Of a stretch of 64,000 bases of DNA, positions 30,608 through 40,900 are shown piece after piece. The position numbers were made by a program, and so were the translations under genes. Below the pieces are notes generated by a model that made no database searches, was not told the origin of the DNA, and saw nothing but the letters and a program-made list of their open reading frames with translations. Origin of the DNA: Marinobacter vulgaris (GTDB lineage Bacteria > Pseudomonadota > Gammaproteobacteria > Pseudomonadales > Oleiphilaceae). Where the stretch lies: assembly GCF_003344045.1 (NCBI RefSeq), contig NZ_QFWX01000003.1, positions 586,375 to 650,374 on the forward strand, written 5' to 3'. Position 1 is the stretch's first letter; each line of letters opens with the position of its first letter.

Positions 30608-30851
30608 CTACCCTGTCGCTCCCCATAAGGCCCGGTCAAAGCCGGGACATGTATATGCTGATGTTATTATTGGAAGAATACGCATAAAAACATGATTTTT
30701 CATTCTTATTTAGTATACAACCCCTGTGCACCCAAGTTTAGTCCAAAAAAACCAGAACGCCGCATGGCGACGATTCAGCTTGCCGCCAGATGACTCCGAG
30801 ATACTGCAAATCCCCGCACAATGACAGGAAGGCCGCGAGAACACGGGCTTT

Positions 30852-33041
30852 TCAGGGCTCGATGATACGGCGAAAAGGCGGTAAAGCATCGAGTAGCAGC
30901 TGCCCGTAGCGGCGGGCGATAATGCGCCGATCCAGGATGGTGACGCGCCCGGTATCGGACTCTGTCCGTAACAGGCGACCCACAGCCTGGACCAGCTTGA
31001 TGGAGGCGTCGGGCACTGTGATTTCCATGAACGGATTCCCGCCACGGAGTGTCACCCACTCTGCCAGGCTTGCTTCGATGGGGTCATCCGGCACCGAAAA
31101 CGGCAACCGGGTGATCACCACGTGGCTGAGGTACTTGCCGGGCAGGTCGATACCCTCGGCAAAGCTGGCAACGCCAAACAGTACGCTGGGAAGCCCTTCA
31201 TCCACGCGGCTGCAGTGGCGGCGCAGCACCTCCCCCTTGGCCATGTCGTCCTGGGTGGTGATCAGGTCCGGATACTCCGGGGCCAGGGCATCCCGCACCA
31301 GTTTCATCTGTTTCCGTGAGGTGAACAGCACCAGAGTCGCGTTTTCGCCGGCCCAGAGATCCGGAAGCCGCGCCACCACCTGATCGGTAAAACGGTCGTC
31401 CGTGGGCATGGCGGTCATGGCCGGGACCTCCACCGTGGCCATCTCGCCGTAGCGGAACGAGCTGGGCACTACCACAAAACGACTGCTCTCTGGCAGCCCC
31501 GCACGGGCTTTCAGACGGTCGAACCGCCCCAGGGCCGTCAGGGTCGCACTGGTCAGTACCGCGCCGTAGGCCCGGGACCAGAGTCTCGAATACAGCAGGT
31601 TGTCCGCCAGGACCGGACTGCTGTAGAGGGTAATGTCTTCGGCGTGGTCCCAGCGTTGCCGGACAGCCCATCGAGCCGCCGGTGGACCGGCGCGTTTCTT
31701 CTGCCTGGCCGCTTCCTCCTCGCGCTTTTCCGGATCCTCTGCCGGCTGCCCGGGATTGTCACTCCAGGCAGCCCACAACCGCAGCTGATCTTCGGCACGG
31801 CTGTGGAAGGAGCCAATCACCGGGTACCAGGATTCGGCCGTATCGCGGTCCACGTCGCTGGCTTTACGCTCATCGAATGCCGTCTGCAGTTCCTCCACCA
31901 TCACGCCAAGCTGGCGCGTCAGCGTCGCGGTGCCTATCCGGGCTTCCACTGCCAGCGCCGACAGCGACTCTGGCAGTGCGCCTTCGGGATACCGCCACTG
32001 CGCAGAACGACGCTCTTCATTGAATTCCCACCCGGTGTTCTGTTCCGCTTCCTCATAGACCTTTGCCAGAATCACATCCAGGTCCCGGGAGGCTGTGCTG
32101 ATACGGTCAATGGTCTTTGCGGCCTGGGTACCCGGACTCAGGAAGGGCTGCATTTTGCCCAGGGCCTGCGACAGCTGTTTCAGCCACTGGCGTGTGGAGT
32201 TCAGCGGCACCGACGCTGCAAAGTGGTTCAGTGCCTTGTCCGGCAGATGATGGGCCTCGTCGAAAATGAACAGGGCGTTTTCCGGCTCCGGCAGTATCGC
32301 ACCACCACCCAGAGCCAGGTCTGCCAGTACCAGATCGTGGTTGGCCACCACAATATCAGCGTCGTCCAGGTCCTTGCGGGCATCGAAGAAGGCACAGCTG
32401 TCAAAATAACTGCAGTGCCGGTTGGTGCACTGGCGATGGTCCGTCGTGACCTGCCGCCAGACATCGTCGGGAATCTGGTCGGGCCAGTGGTCCCGGTCAC
32501 CGTCCCACTTGCGGGAGCCGTAACTGGCCAGCATATCCTCGAAAAAGGCGCGGGTGCCGGGTTCTTCCTTGCCGGGGCCGTCCAGCAGGAACAGTGGCAT
32601 GGTATCGCTGTCGCCGTTGCCCTCGTCATGCAACCGCGCTTCCAGGCGGGACATGCACAGGTAGCGGCCACGGCCCTTGGCCAGGGTCCAGGTGAAGTCC
32701 TGCTTGCTGTGTTTTTTCAGGTCCGGCAGGTCCTTGTGCACAATCTGGTCCTGCAACGCCACGGTTGCGGTCGAAATGACCAGGGTCTTTCCCAGTGCCC
32801 GGGCTACCGGGATGGCGGCAATCAGGTAGGCCAGGGTCTTGCCGGTACCCGTACCCGCCTCTACCACGCAGGTGCCTGCCGGTGAGGTGCGCTGGCCGTC
32901 GTTCTCGGTGATATCCCCCATGTAGCGGGCGATCTCGGCAATCATCAGGCGCTGGCCGTAGCGCGCACGAATTTCCTTGCCGGCCAGCACGTCGCGGTAG
33001 GTCTGTTGTATCTGCTGCTTCACGTCCTCGGAAAGGGCCAT
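30852..33041 (-). CDS. dinG: ATP-dependent DNA helicase DinG
   Basis: DinG is an XPD-like 5'-3' helicase with an iron-sulfur cluster. It unwinds R-loops, D-loops and forked DNA. The Walker A motif is VEAGTGTGKTLAYL, the cluster cysteines are in GRYLCMSR and QCTNRHCSYFDSC, and the DEAH box is IFDEAHHLPD. Later motifs include ATLVLFTSRKQM and QAVGRLLRTESDTG. The ATG at 33041 overlaps the gspB stop (TAATG), giving 729 residues, close to the Pseudomonas length. It is last in the mlaA-exeA-gspB-dinG run, so its transcription may be tied to envelope genes. Confidence 0.94.
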   Translation of the reverse strand: MALSEDVKQQIQQTYRDVLAGKEIRARYGQRLMIAEIARYMGDITENDGQRTSPAGTCVVEAGTGTGKTLAYLIAAIPVARALGKTLVISTATVALQDQIVHKDLPDLKKHSKQDFTWTLAKGRGRYLCMSRLEARLHDEGNGDSDTMPLFLLDGPGKEEPGTRAFFEDMLASYGSRKWDGDRDHWPDQIPDDVWRQVTTDHRQCTNRHCSYFDSCAFFDARKDLDDADIVVANHDLVLADLALGGGAILPEPENALFIFDEAHHLPDKALNHFAASVPLNSTRQWLKQLSQALGKMQPFLSPGTQAAKTIDRISTASRDLDVILAKVYEEAEQNTGWEFNEERRSAQWRYPEGALPESLSALAVEARIGTATLTRQLGVMVEELQTAFDERKASDVDRDTAESWYPVIGSFHSRAEDQLRLWAAWSDNPGQPAEDPEKREEEAARQKKRAGPPAARWAVRQRWDHAEDITLYSSPVLADNLLYSRLWSRAYGAVLTSATLTALGRFDRLKARAGLPESSRFVVVPSSFRYGEMATVEVPAMTAMPTDDRFTDQVVARLPDLWAGENATLVLFTSRKQMKLVRDALAPEYPDLITTQDDMAKGEVLRRHCSRVDEGLPSVLFGVASFAEGIDLPGKYLSHVVITRLPFSVPDDPIEASLAEWVTLRGGNPFMEITVPDASIKLVQAVGRLLRTESDTGRVTILDRRIIARRYGQLLLDALPPFRRIIEP

Positions 33042-33772
33042 TATTCCGGGCTCACCCAATTGCGGACAACACCCACGCGGAATCGGCGGCCATCCATGCT
33101 CAGCTCCACGCCCTCTTCGGTAATCCGCTCAACGGTAATGCCGGAAAACGATTCCCCGTGCCGCAGATAGTTGTCATTGATCATCACCCGTCTGGATGAT
33201 GGCTCGGACGCATAAATATGACTGTTGAAAATCAGGTCAGGTACCCTTTTCTGGAATGACAATGGAAGTTCGACAAGGTGTGGCGTGCGTTTGGCCGCGG
33301 CATCGTTGGCGGCTACGTCGGAGGGATTCACAGCCCTGGCTTGCCTCGCGCTCGGGATGATAACCGTGGGCCGTTCGCGGCTCATGTCATCACCTGGCGG
33401 CTCAACGACCCCGGGAACGGGTATTTCAATGGCATCGGCGAGTGAATCATCACGGCCTGTGGATTCCTGCGCATGCGGGGGCTCTGCCACCGGTTCCGGC
33501 TCGGTTATAACCGGCTGTGGCCCGGGCGCAACCGGTTCATCGTTGGCGGCTGGCGCAACCGGCTCCTGTGCCGCAGTCAGGGTGGCATCAGGCCAGAATA
33601 CCCAGGCCAGAATGGCCGCATTCAGCACCAGAGCAAGGGCCACCCACACCAGTACCGGTACCGATTTTTTCTTCGGTTTGTGGATCATCTGGACCTGTTG
33701 GCCAAGATCCGGCACCCGGCCCTGACGGCGCTCTGTTTCCGATTTTCTAAGGGCATCAAGAATATAGGACAT
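33041..33772 (-). CDS. gspB: General secretion pathway protein B (GspB/ExeB)
   Basis: GspB partners GspA/ExeA, which helps the type II secretin pass the peptidoglycan. The N terminus MSYILDALRKSETERR is the family signature, followed by a membrane helix (about residues 39-61), a Pro/Glu-rich periplasmic linker and a C-terminal domain (about 155-243) with YLRHGESFSGITVERITEEG. It is 243 residues. It starts five bases after exeA and overlaps dinG. The rest of a type II secretion cluster is not in the window. Confidence 0.93.
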   Translation of the reverse strand: MSYILDALRKSETERRQGRVPDLGQQVQMIHKPKKKSVPVLVWVALALVLNAAILAWVFWPDATLTAAQEPVAPAANDEPVAPGPQPVITEPEPVAEPPHAQESTGRDDSLADAIEIPVPGVVEPPGDDMSRERPTVIIPSARQARAVNPSDVAANDAAAKRTPHLVELPLSFQKRVPDLIFNSHIYASEPSSRRVMINDNYLRHGESFSGITVERITEEGVELSMDGRRFRVGVVRNWVSPE

Positions 33773-33777
33773 ATCGG

Positions 33778-35463
33778 TTAACCATTGCCCCCCGAACTCA
33801 GTCGGGGGCCGTCGGACTCCAGGTCATTGTTCATCTGGATAATCGTCATACCACCGGCAATACCGTCAACCATCAGGCCTTTCTGTTTCTGATACCAGCG
33901 AATCTGGCCCTCGGTTGGCAACCGGTTGACGCGGTTTTCCTCTTCAGGCGAGTCGGCGTAGCGGCTGGCCAGCTCCATCATGCGCGAGCCCATCCATATC
34001 TGCTCCGACACATCGCTGTTCGTGTCATCACCCCGGTTATCGCGGAGGTGGGGCGGCACTTCCCACAACACGGTGAACTCACCAAACCAAAAAGGCTCAA
34101 GGCTGGCAAAACTCACCTCCCGCGGGCCCTCGGGCAGTTCAATGGTTGCCAGCTTGTCGTCGAGGCCGCTCAGTACTGCGTAGCGGCTGTCTCCCTCACC
34201 GTCACGCAGCAGCAGGATGGCAGGCCGGTTCAGGTGCTCCAGGCTCCGCCGCGACCCGCGGTTATCCAGGCAACGCAGGCCCTGATCCTCGGCATAACGG
34301 CAGGCAATCGGGTTGTCAGAGGCGCTGTAGTCCCGGCCCCAAACACTGAACAGCTCCCCGAATGCCGCGGGAAGAGCCAGGGTGTCCGCGGGAAACTCGA
34401 AATCTGGCAATGACTCTTCAATAACTGTGACCGGCTCGGGTGTAAACTCTGGCACCGTTTCAGGCGCCGGCTCTACCCGTTCGATGGTTCCGGACAGAAC
34501 GTCGCCTTCCGTCTCCGCGGAAACATCGGGGGTCAACCACCCGTAGTCCGGAAAACGGTCCAGGGCCCAGGCGGTCAGGATAATGGCGATCACCAGGCTG
34601 GCAGCCACCTGCGCAAGATGAGTTTTACCGGTACGCGCAACGGTGTGCTTCCTGCGCCGGTTTCCGTTCACTTCCCGTGCAGCGGTGCGGATATGGGAGG
34701 CGCTGATCTGGTGCTCACCCTCTGAGTAAGCTCCCAGCAGGGCACGGTCGCTGATCAGATTGATCAGCCTGGGCACGCCCTTGCTTGAACGGTACAGGGC
34801 CCGCACCGCACCGTCAGTGAAGATCTCGCCCCGAAGGCCGGCAACACTGAGGCGGTAGCGCAGATAGGCTTCAATTTCCTCACGGCCCAGGGCATCCAGA
34901 TGGTAGCGAGCCGTGACCCGCTGATTCAGCTGCCGCAGCTCCGGTAGTTCCAGAATGTCCTGCAACTCCGGTTGGCCCAGCAGCACGATCTGCAAGAGCT
35001 TCTTCTCGGCGGTTTCCAGGTTGGTCAGCAGACGCAGTTGTTCCAGCACCTCCGCCGACAGATTCTGGGCCTCATCGATCATCAGGACCTTGTGGCGACC
35101 GGCGGCGTGAGCCTTGAGCAGGTCATCGTTGATCAGCCCCACCAGCTCCTTGATCGACGCCCCCACCGGATGTGGGATCTCAAGCTCATCGCAGATGGAA
35201 GACAGCAACTCACGGGCGGATAATCGCGGATTCAGGATCAGGGCAATATCCACATGATCCGGAACATTCTCGATAAAACAGCGGCTGACGGTGGTCTTGC
35301 CAGTTCCGACTTCCCCGGTGATCACGATGAAGCCGCCCTGCCCCTGAACGCCATACATCAGGTGCGCCAGCGCTTCCTTGTGGCGCTCACTGAGATACAG
35401 GTAGCGGGGATCGGGGGCAATCGAGAACGGGGGCTCCCGAAAACCGAAAAAATCGTAGTACAT
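33778..35463 (-). CDS. ExeA/GspA-type AAA ATPase with peptidoglycan-binding domain
   Basis: The 561-residue protein opens MYYDFFGFREPPFSIAPDPR, the ExeA start. Walker A is GEVGTGKT at residues 50-57 and Walker B is VLMIDEAQNLS. A membrane helix near 285-305 separates the cytoplasmic ATPase from a periplasmic part that ends in a peptidoglycan-binding-like segment (GQIRWYQKQKGLMVDGIAGG). ExeA binds peptidoglycan and with ExeB helps assemble the type II secretin. It begins 13 bases after mlaA and precedes gspB by five. The helper pair is therefore separated from its secretion cluster and placed with a lipid-asymmetry gene. Confidence 0.92.
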   Translation of the reverse strand: MYYDFFGFREPPFSIAPDPRYLYLSERHKEALAHLMYGVQGQGGFIVITGEVGTGKTTVSRCFIENVPDHVDIALILNPRLSARELLSSICDELEIPHPVGASIKELVGLINDDLLKAHAAGRHKVLMIDEAQNLSAEVLEQLRLLTNLETAEKKLLQIVLLGQPELQDILELPELRQLNQRVTARYHLDALGREEIEAYLRYRLSVAGLRGEIFTDGAVRALYRSSKGVPRLINLISDRALLGAYSEGEHQISASHIRTAAREVNGNRRRKHTVARTGKTHLAQVAASLVIAIILTAWALDRFPDYGWLTPDVSAETEGDVLSGTIERVEPAPETVPEFTPEPVTVIEESLPDFEFPADTLALPAAFGELFSVWGRDYSASDNPIACRYAEDQGLRCLDNRGSRRSLEHLNRPAILLLRDGEGDSRYAVLSGLDDKLATIELPEGPREVSFASLEPFWFGEFTVLWEVPPHLRDNRGDDTNSDVSEQIWMGSRMMELASRYADSPEEENRVNRLPTEGQIRWYQKQKGLMVDGIAGGMTIIQMNNDLESDGPRLSSGGNG

Positions 35464-35476
35464 AAGTGTCCAGCCG

Positions 35477-36268
35477 TCAGAAATCCTCGAGCATCAGATC
35501 TTCGTCATCACCGCTGGCAAAAGGATCGTTCACGGTCCGACCATCGTTAATCAGGTAGGCCCTGCGTTGAAGGTAGGCGTTGCGGACAAACGTGTAGTTG
35601 TCACCGGACATGAAGGCTTCGGCAGGAATAAGGTCGGCGCGCCTGTCTACAATCTGAAGCGCCCTGGCATAATAGACATCCGGGCTTTCGGCCAGGTCCC
35701 AGGCGGACGGCAGCACTACGGTGTCGGACACGAAACCACCGAAATCGCGGGGCGTCGACGGTCCCAGGAAAGGAAGCATCAGATAGGGCCCGGACTCCGT
35801 GCCCCAGTAACCGAGCGTTTGGCCGAAATCTTCCGGCCGCTCCGGCAAATCGAACATGGTGGCCACGTCAATAAACCCACCCAGACCGAAGACGGTGTTG
35901 TAGGTAAAGCGGCCGGCCGCAACCACAGCGGACTCGCCTTTGAGCTGAAGAATGCTGTTGGCAAAATTACGGATTTCCGTCAGGTTATTGAAAAAGTTGG
36001 TAACCCCACGGTCCGCAAACCCAGGCATAATGTTCCGATAGCCCTGAGCAATAGGCCTCAGGAACCAGTTATCAATGGTTTCATTGAACCGATATACCTT
36101 GCGATTCCAGTCTTCGTACGGATCAACCTCACTTGCAGGCGCCTCAAGCTTCTGCTGGGCCATGTCGGGGTTGGCGGGCTGGACCGTCTGCGCGGCGGCA
36201 TTGCCGGCAAACAGGAACATGGCAAACAGGGCGCCAACGAGCGGGTGCCGGAAAAAAATGTGTCTCAT
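35477..36268 (-). CDS. mlaA: MlaA-type outer-membrane phospholipid removal protein, apparently not a lipoprotein
   Basis: MlaA takes misplaced phospholipids from the outer leaflet of the outer membrane and passes them to MlaC. The family signature runs from DPYEDWNRKVYRFNETID to the GLGGFIDVAT and DFGQTLGYWG segments. Unlike E. coli MlaA, the signal peptide ends FLFAGNAAAQ with no lipobox cysteine, so the mature protein seems to be soluble or held by its helices. The start is taken at the ATG 36268, seven bases after AGG; an ATG at 36271 and a TTG at 36274 are equally possible. It is the first gene of the mlaA-exeA-gspB-dinG run. Confidence 0.93.
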   Translation of the reverse strand: MRHIFFRHPLVGALFAMFLFAGNAAAQTVQPANPDMAQQKLEAPASEVDPYEDWNRKVYRFNETIDNWFLRPIAQGYRNIMPGFADRGVTNFFNNLTEIRNFANSILQLKGESAVVAAGRFTYNTVFGLGGFIDVATMFDLPERPEDFGQTLGYWGTESGPYLMLPFLGPSTPRDFGGFVSDTVVLPSAWDLAESPDVYYARALQIVDRRADLIPAEAFMSGDNYTFVRNAYLQRRAYLINDGRTVNDPFASGDDEDLMLEDF

Positions 36269-36360
36269 CATCAAACCTGAGGTTGTTTAATCTGTTTCGA
36301 TTCGTCGAAAATACCGGCGCGCTGTTTTCCCAATATTAACCCTTTATCAGGAGGAACCCG

Positions 36361-36804
36361 ATGTCAGTACCCGGGAATCTTGTCAGTACCCTTTCCATGC
36401 CCCTGCGCTGGGGCGACATGGACGCTTACGGCCATGCCAACAATACGGTCTATTTCCGCTTTTTCGAGGAGGCCCGCATTACCTGGCTGGCATCCCTCGA
36501 ACTTGGCGCAAAAAACGACCCCGATGGCCCCGTCATTATAAAGACCAGCGCCACCTTTCTGAAGGAGCTTTCACACCCGGCAACGGTCGAGGTACGAACT
36601 TACGCCGACAAGGCCGGTAAAACCAGCCTCGACACCTATCATACCCTCACCGACGTTGACACCGGCGACCTTTACGCCGAAGGCTACGCAAAGATCGTCT
36701 GGTTCGATCGCACCCATCGCACATCCATGGCACTGCCAGACACGCTCAGGGCGTTAGCGGCGCCGAACCACAACGCTGCCGATGGAATAGCCGGCACCGA
36801 ATGA
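36361..36804 (+). CDS. Acyl-CoA thioesterase, hotdog (4HBT) family
   Basis: The 147-residue protein carries the 4-hydroxybenzoyl-CoA-thioesterase-like motif RWGDMDAYGHANNTVYFRFFEEAR, in which Asp (in GDMDAYGH) is the catalytic acid and GHANN forms the family loop. These enzymes hydrolyse acyl-CoA thioesters; the acyl group is unknown. An AGGAGG ribosome site lies six bases before the ATG. Its last 51 bases overlap the 3' end of the convergent KAS III gene, so both coding ends use both strands of that segment. Confidence 0.92.
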   Translation: MSVPGNLVSTLSMPLRWGDMDAYGHANNTVYFRFFEEARITWLASLELGAKNDPDGPVIIKTSATFLKELSHPATVEVRTYADKAGKTSLDTYHTLTDVDTGDLYAEGYAKIVWFDRTHRTSMALPDTLRALAAPNHNAADGIAGTE

Positions 36805-37875
36805 GCAGATCACACCCAGGTCGCCGGTCGTAAAGTCGTCCTTGTGCTTGTGGAACGCAATGATGGAACCGGCTGAACTGGTGTTGGCATACTCATCCAG
36901 AATGACCGGGGCCTCCTCGGTCGTCGCATCGCGACCCAGCACCTTGCGGGCAATCAGCTGGTTCATGTTCAGGTTGGCCTGGTGCAGCCACATGCGCTTG
37001 AGATCATCCGGCGCCAGCGACAGGTCAGACAGCTGCTTCTGAATGGTTTCGGCCACCAGGGGCGATACTTCCTTGAACACCTTCCGGCCTTGCTGGACAA
37101 ACAGTTTGTCGGGCTTGTTGATTCCGGATTTGTCACCCCGGTTGAGAAAACCGAAGTTGTTACGGATGTTGTTGGAGAACTGGGTCTTCAGGCGGGTTCC
37201 CAGAATTTCGAAACCCTGCCCTTCAGCCACGTCGGAGTCCCGGGACACCAGAATCGCGGTGCAGGCATCGCCGAAGATGAAATGGCTATCGCGGTCGCGG
37301 AAGTTCAGGTGGCCCGAGCAGATTTCCGGACTGACCACCAGTACCGCCCTTGCAGTACCGTTCTCGACTGCATTGGCCGCTGCCTGCAGGCCGAAGGTGG
37401 CGGAGCTGCAGGCCACGTTCATGTCGTAGGCGAAACCTTCGATGCCCAGAGCGTCCTGGACCTCGACGGAAATGGCCGGGTACGGGCGCTGCAGGTTGGA
37501 ACAGGCGACGATGACGGCATCGACATCCGCGGCAGACTTGCCTGCCTGCTCCAGCGCCTGATTGCAGGCTGCCACTGACATTTCACACTGTACTGACGGC
37601 TCGTCATTGCTGCGGTCAGGAATGTTGGGACACATCCGCTCCGGATCCAGAATGCCTTCCTTGTCAATAACGTGCCGGCGCTTGATGCCGGACGCTTTCT
37701 CAATGAAGGCTGAGGAGGAAGGCTGGAGTGGCTCGATCTCCCCGTTGGCGATCTCGTCGGCATGACGGGAATTGTGAAGCTCCACAAAGGCATTGAATGC
37801 CTCCACGAGCTCATCGTTGGTAATGGTTGCTGGCGGGGTGTACAACCCGGTCCCGCTGATAACAGCTTTAATCAC
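36754..37875 (-). CDS. Beta-ketoacyl-ACP synthase III (FabH-like, PA3286 type)
   Basis: The enzyme condenses an acyl-CoA with malonyl-ACP. The catalytic triad is visible: Cys156 in NVACSSATFG, His in LHQANLNMNQL and Asn in DEYANTSSAGS. With its long N-terminal insert (SSSAFIEKASGIKRR and ILDPERM) it matches P. aeruginosa PA3286, which prefers medium-chain acyl-CoA and diverts beta-oxidation products into synthesis, better than FabH of E. coli. The GTG at 37875 (GTG ATT AAA GCT) with GGGG five bases upstream is the likely start. It overlaps the thioesterase end by 51 bases. Confidence 0.92.
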   Translation of the reverse strand: MIKAVISGTGLYTPPATITNDELVEAFNAFVELHNSRHADEIANGEIEPLQPSSSAFIEKASGIKRRHVIDKEGILDPERMCPNIPDRSNDEPSVQCEMSVAACNQALEQAGKSAADVDAVIVACSNLQRPYPAISVEVQDALGIEGFAYDMNVACSSATFGLQAAANAVENGTARAVLVVSPEICSGHLNFRDRDSHFIFGDACTAILVSRDSDVAEGQGFEILGTRLKTQFSNNIRNNFGFLNRGDKSGINKPDKLFVQQGRKVFKEVSPLVAETIQKQLSDLSLAPDDLKRMWLHQANLNMNQLIARKVLGRDATTEEAPVILDEYANTSSAGSIIAFHKHKDDFTTGDLGVICSFGAGYSIGSVVVRRR

Positions 37876-37976
37876 GCTAACCCCACTTTCTGAATGTGAA
37901 TGCACCAATAGTGGTCAAATACTAACACAATCCCGACGTTTTGAACGCGAAGACAATGGTCTGAACCACGGGCTTT

Positions 37977-40900
37977 CTAGACCCGCGTCTTCTCCCACTG
38001 CCTCTCCAGACGTTTTACCGAAACCGGCACTGCCGTCCCCAGCTGCTGGGCAAAAAAGGAAACCCGGAACTCCTCCAGCATCCAGCGATACAGAATCAGT
38101 TCCGGATCCCGAACGCCCTGGCGCTGCTGCTCATCCCCTTTACTGGCATAGCGCGACCACAGTGGTTCCATGGTGTGCAGAAACTCCCGCTCGCGGCCAA
38201 GCTCCCGGGGCATTTTCTCGTAACGGATGCTGGCCGCTTCGAAGTAGCGTCCAAAATGGGCCAGCCACTCAGGCGGGGTAGATACAAGAAAACCTGGGTA
38301 AACAAGGTTTTGAAGCTGAAACTTCAAGTCGGCCATGCTGTTGGCCAGCGGCAGGCTGATCTTGCCTTTGAGCTGCTTCGCCACACCATGATAGCCGGTC
38401 ATCGCCTGATGCAGTCGCTCATCCGCCTCTTCAAGAGCCGGAATAAAATCGGCCCGCCGAGCCTCAAATACCCGCTCAAAAGACTGGCTATCCCGGGGCA
38501 CTTCGCCGGTCACGAAATGCTGCATCGCCGTTGCCAGCAGCAGATCATCCAGCAAAACGCGGGCTTTACCCACCGGTGCAAACATCAGCGCAGACGCTTT
38601 GAAATACCGCAACTTCCGCTCGATGTCATCCAGGGTGTTTCCCAGCCGTATCAGAACGAGTCTTGCGACCGCCTTACGGGTGGCATCGTCAGCGGTGAGC
38701 GGGTCAAGGAAGCGGGTCTGACGGACCGAGTCGCCCTGGTCCTCCAGAGCCGGGTAAACCGTGACCTCCATGCCACCCTTTTCGGTTCTGACGGACCGGG
38801 GAAGTTCACCAAAATCCCAGTCTCTGGACGTTGCCGCGGGCTCGTTTCCGGTTTGCTTGCGGGTGGCCGAAGACAGTGCCGCCTGCGCGCGACCTTCCAG
38901 CTCGTTCTGCAGTCTTTCGGTTTCACGGCCTTCAGCAATGGGCTTGCCGGCATCATCCACGACCCTCAGGTTCATCCGCAGGTGTTTTGGCAGATCTTCC
39001 TGCGGCCAGGCCTGGGGATCAATCCGCACACCCGTCATTCGCCGGAGTTGTTCGCCCAGCTGCAGCGCAAGGGGTTCGTTGGACGGCTGGAGGTTCTCCA
39101 GAGCGGCCTCAACAAAGTCCGGCACCGGCACAAAGTTGCGCCGCAGGGATTTGGGCAGTCCTTTGACCAGAGCGATACACTTTTCCCGAAGCAGCCCGGG
39201 CACCAGCCATTCAAGGCGCCGGGTCGGCAGCTGCTTGAGGGCCATGACCGGCGCCTGCAGGGTTACACCGTCCCGCTCGCTGGTGGGCTCGAACTCGTAG
39301 CTCAGCGGGTAGCGTACGCCCTCCCATTCCAGGTAGTCCGGGTACAGGGATCCGGCCTGTTCATCCACCGGGCGCTGGAGAATATCGGACTCTGTCAGCT
39401 CCATGTTGCGGAGTTCGTCGGCGCTGAGCTGTTTCCACCAGCGCTCGAAGTGTCGGCCACTGACAATGTCCGCCGGCAGGCGCTGGTCGTAAAAATCCAC
39501 CAGCACTTCGTCTTCCACCAGCAGGTCCCGGCGCCGGGTCTTGCGCTCCAGATTCTCGACGGTATCCAGCAGTTCCCGGTTGCGGGCAATGAACGGCGCT
39601 TTGGACTGGTAATCGCCCTCCACCAGCGCGTGGCGGATAAACAGGTTGCGACACTCGGCCGGATCCACCTTGCTGTAGGGGATCCGGCGCCTGGGGATAA
39701 TATCGAGGCCGTACAGGGTCACCTTTTCATAGCCCATCACCTGGGCACGCTTCTGCTCCCAATGGGGCTCGAAATAATGATGTTTGACCACATGACCGGC
39801 CAGAGGCTCAATCCACTCCGGCTCGATCTTCGCCACCACCCGGGCAAAGACCCGGCTGGTTTCAACAATTTCCGCGGCAACAATCCATTTGGGACCGGTT
39901 TTCGACACCTTGGAACCGGGGAAAATCATCACCTTGCGATTGCGGGTCGCCAGGTATTCCTTCTTTTCCAGCTTGACCGCTACCTGCCCCAGCAGGCCCG
40001 CCAATATCGCCTTGTGAAGCGACTCGTAATTGGCCGCTTCCTTGTTGAGCTTGAGCTTCTGCTCGCGGCAGATCAGGGTAAGCTGACGATGAATATCCCG
40101 CCACTCCCGCATCCGCATCCATGACAGAAAGCTTTTCTGACACAGCTTCTTCAGCTGGTTCTGGGACAGCGCCTGACGCTGCTCCTCATAGAAGTTCCAG
40201 ATGTTCAGCAACGTCAGGAAATCCGATTCCTTGTCATTGAACGGAGCATGGGCCTGGTCAGCCGCCTGCTGCTTGTCCTGGGGCCTCTCCCGTGGATCCT
40301 GGACACTGAGGCCGGCAATGATGACCAGGGTTTCCGCCAGGCTGCCCTGCTCGGAAGAGGTGACCAGCATGCGGGCCAGACGCGGGTCCAGGGGTAACCG
40401 CGCCATGGTTCTGCCAAGGCCGGTCAGCTGGCGCTTGTCATCAACAGCCCCGAGCTCTTCCAGGAGCTTGTAGCCGTCGTTGATCAGGCGCCGGTCGGGT
40501 GGTTCCAGGAACGGAAAATGGCGGATGTCCCCCAGCCCGGAGGTGGTCATCTGCAGGATAACGGACGCCAGATTGGTGCGCAGGATTTCCGGGTCCGTGT
40601 ACTCGGGCCGGTTGATGAAATCGGTTTCATCGTAAAGCCGGAAACAGATGCCCGGTGCCACCCGGCCGCAACGTCCTGCCCGCTGGTTGGCGCTGGCCTG
40701 GGACACCGGCTCGATAGGCAGGCGCTGGATCTTGGAGCGCACGCTGTAACGGCTGATGCGCGCCACACCGGTGTCGATCACATAGCGTATTCCGGGCACC
40801 GTCAGCGAGGTTTCCGCCACGTTGGTGGACAGCACAATCCGGCGGCCCCGATGGCTCTGGAAAATCCGGTTCTGCTCCTGGTTACTGAGCCGGGAGTACA

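Noticed and set aside
38175..40124. A 649-codon plus-strand open frame inside hrpA
   Set aside because: It lies wholly antisense to HrpA, whose helicase motifs are complete. The predicted protein has no family motif and no ribosome site, so it is a shadow of GC-rich codon bias.
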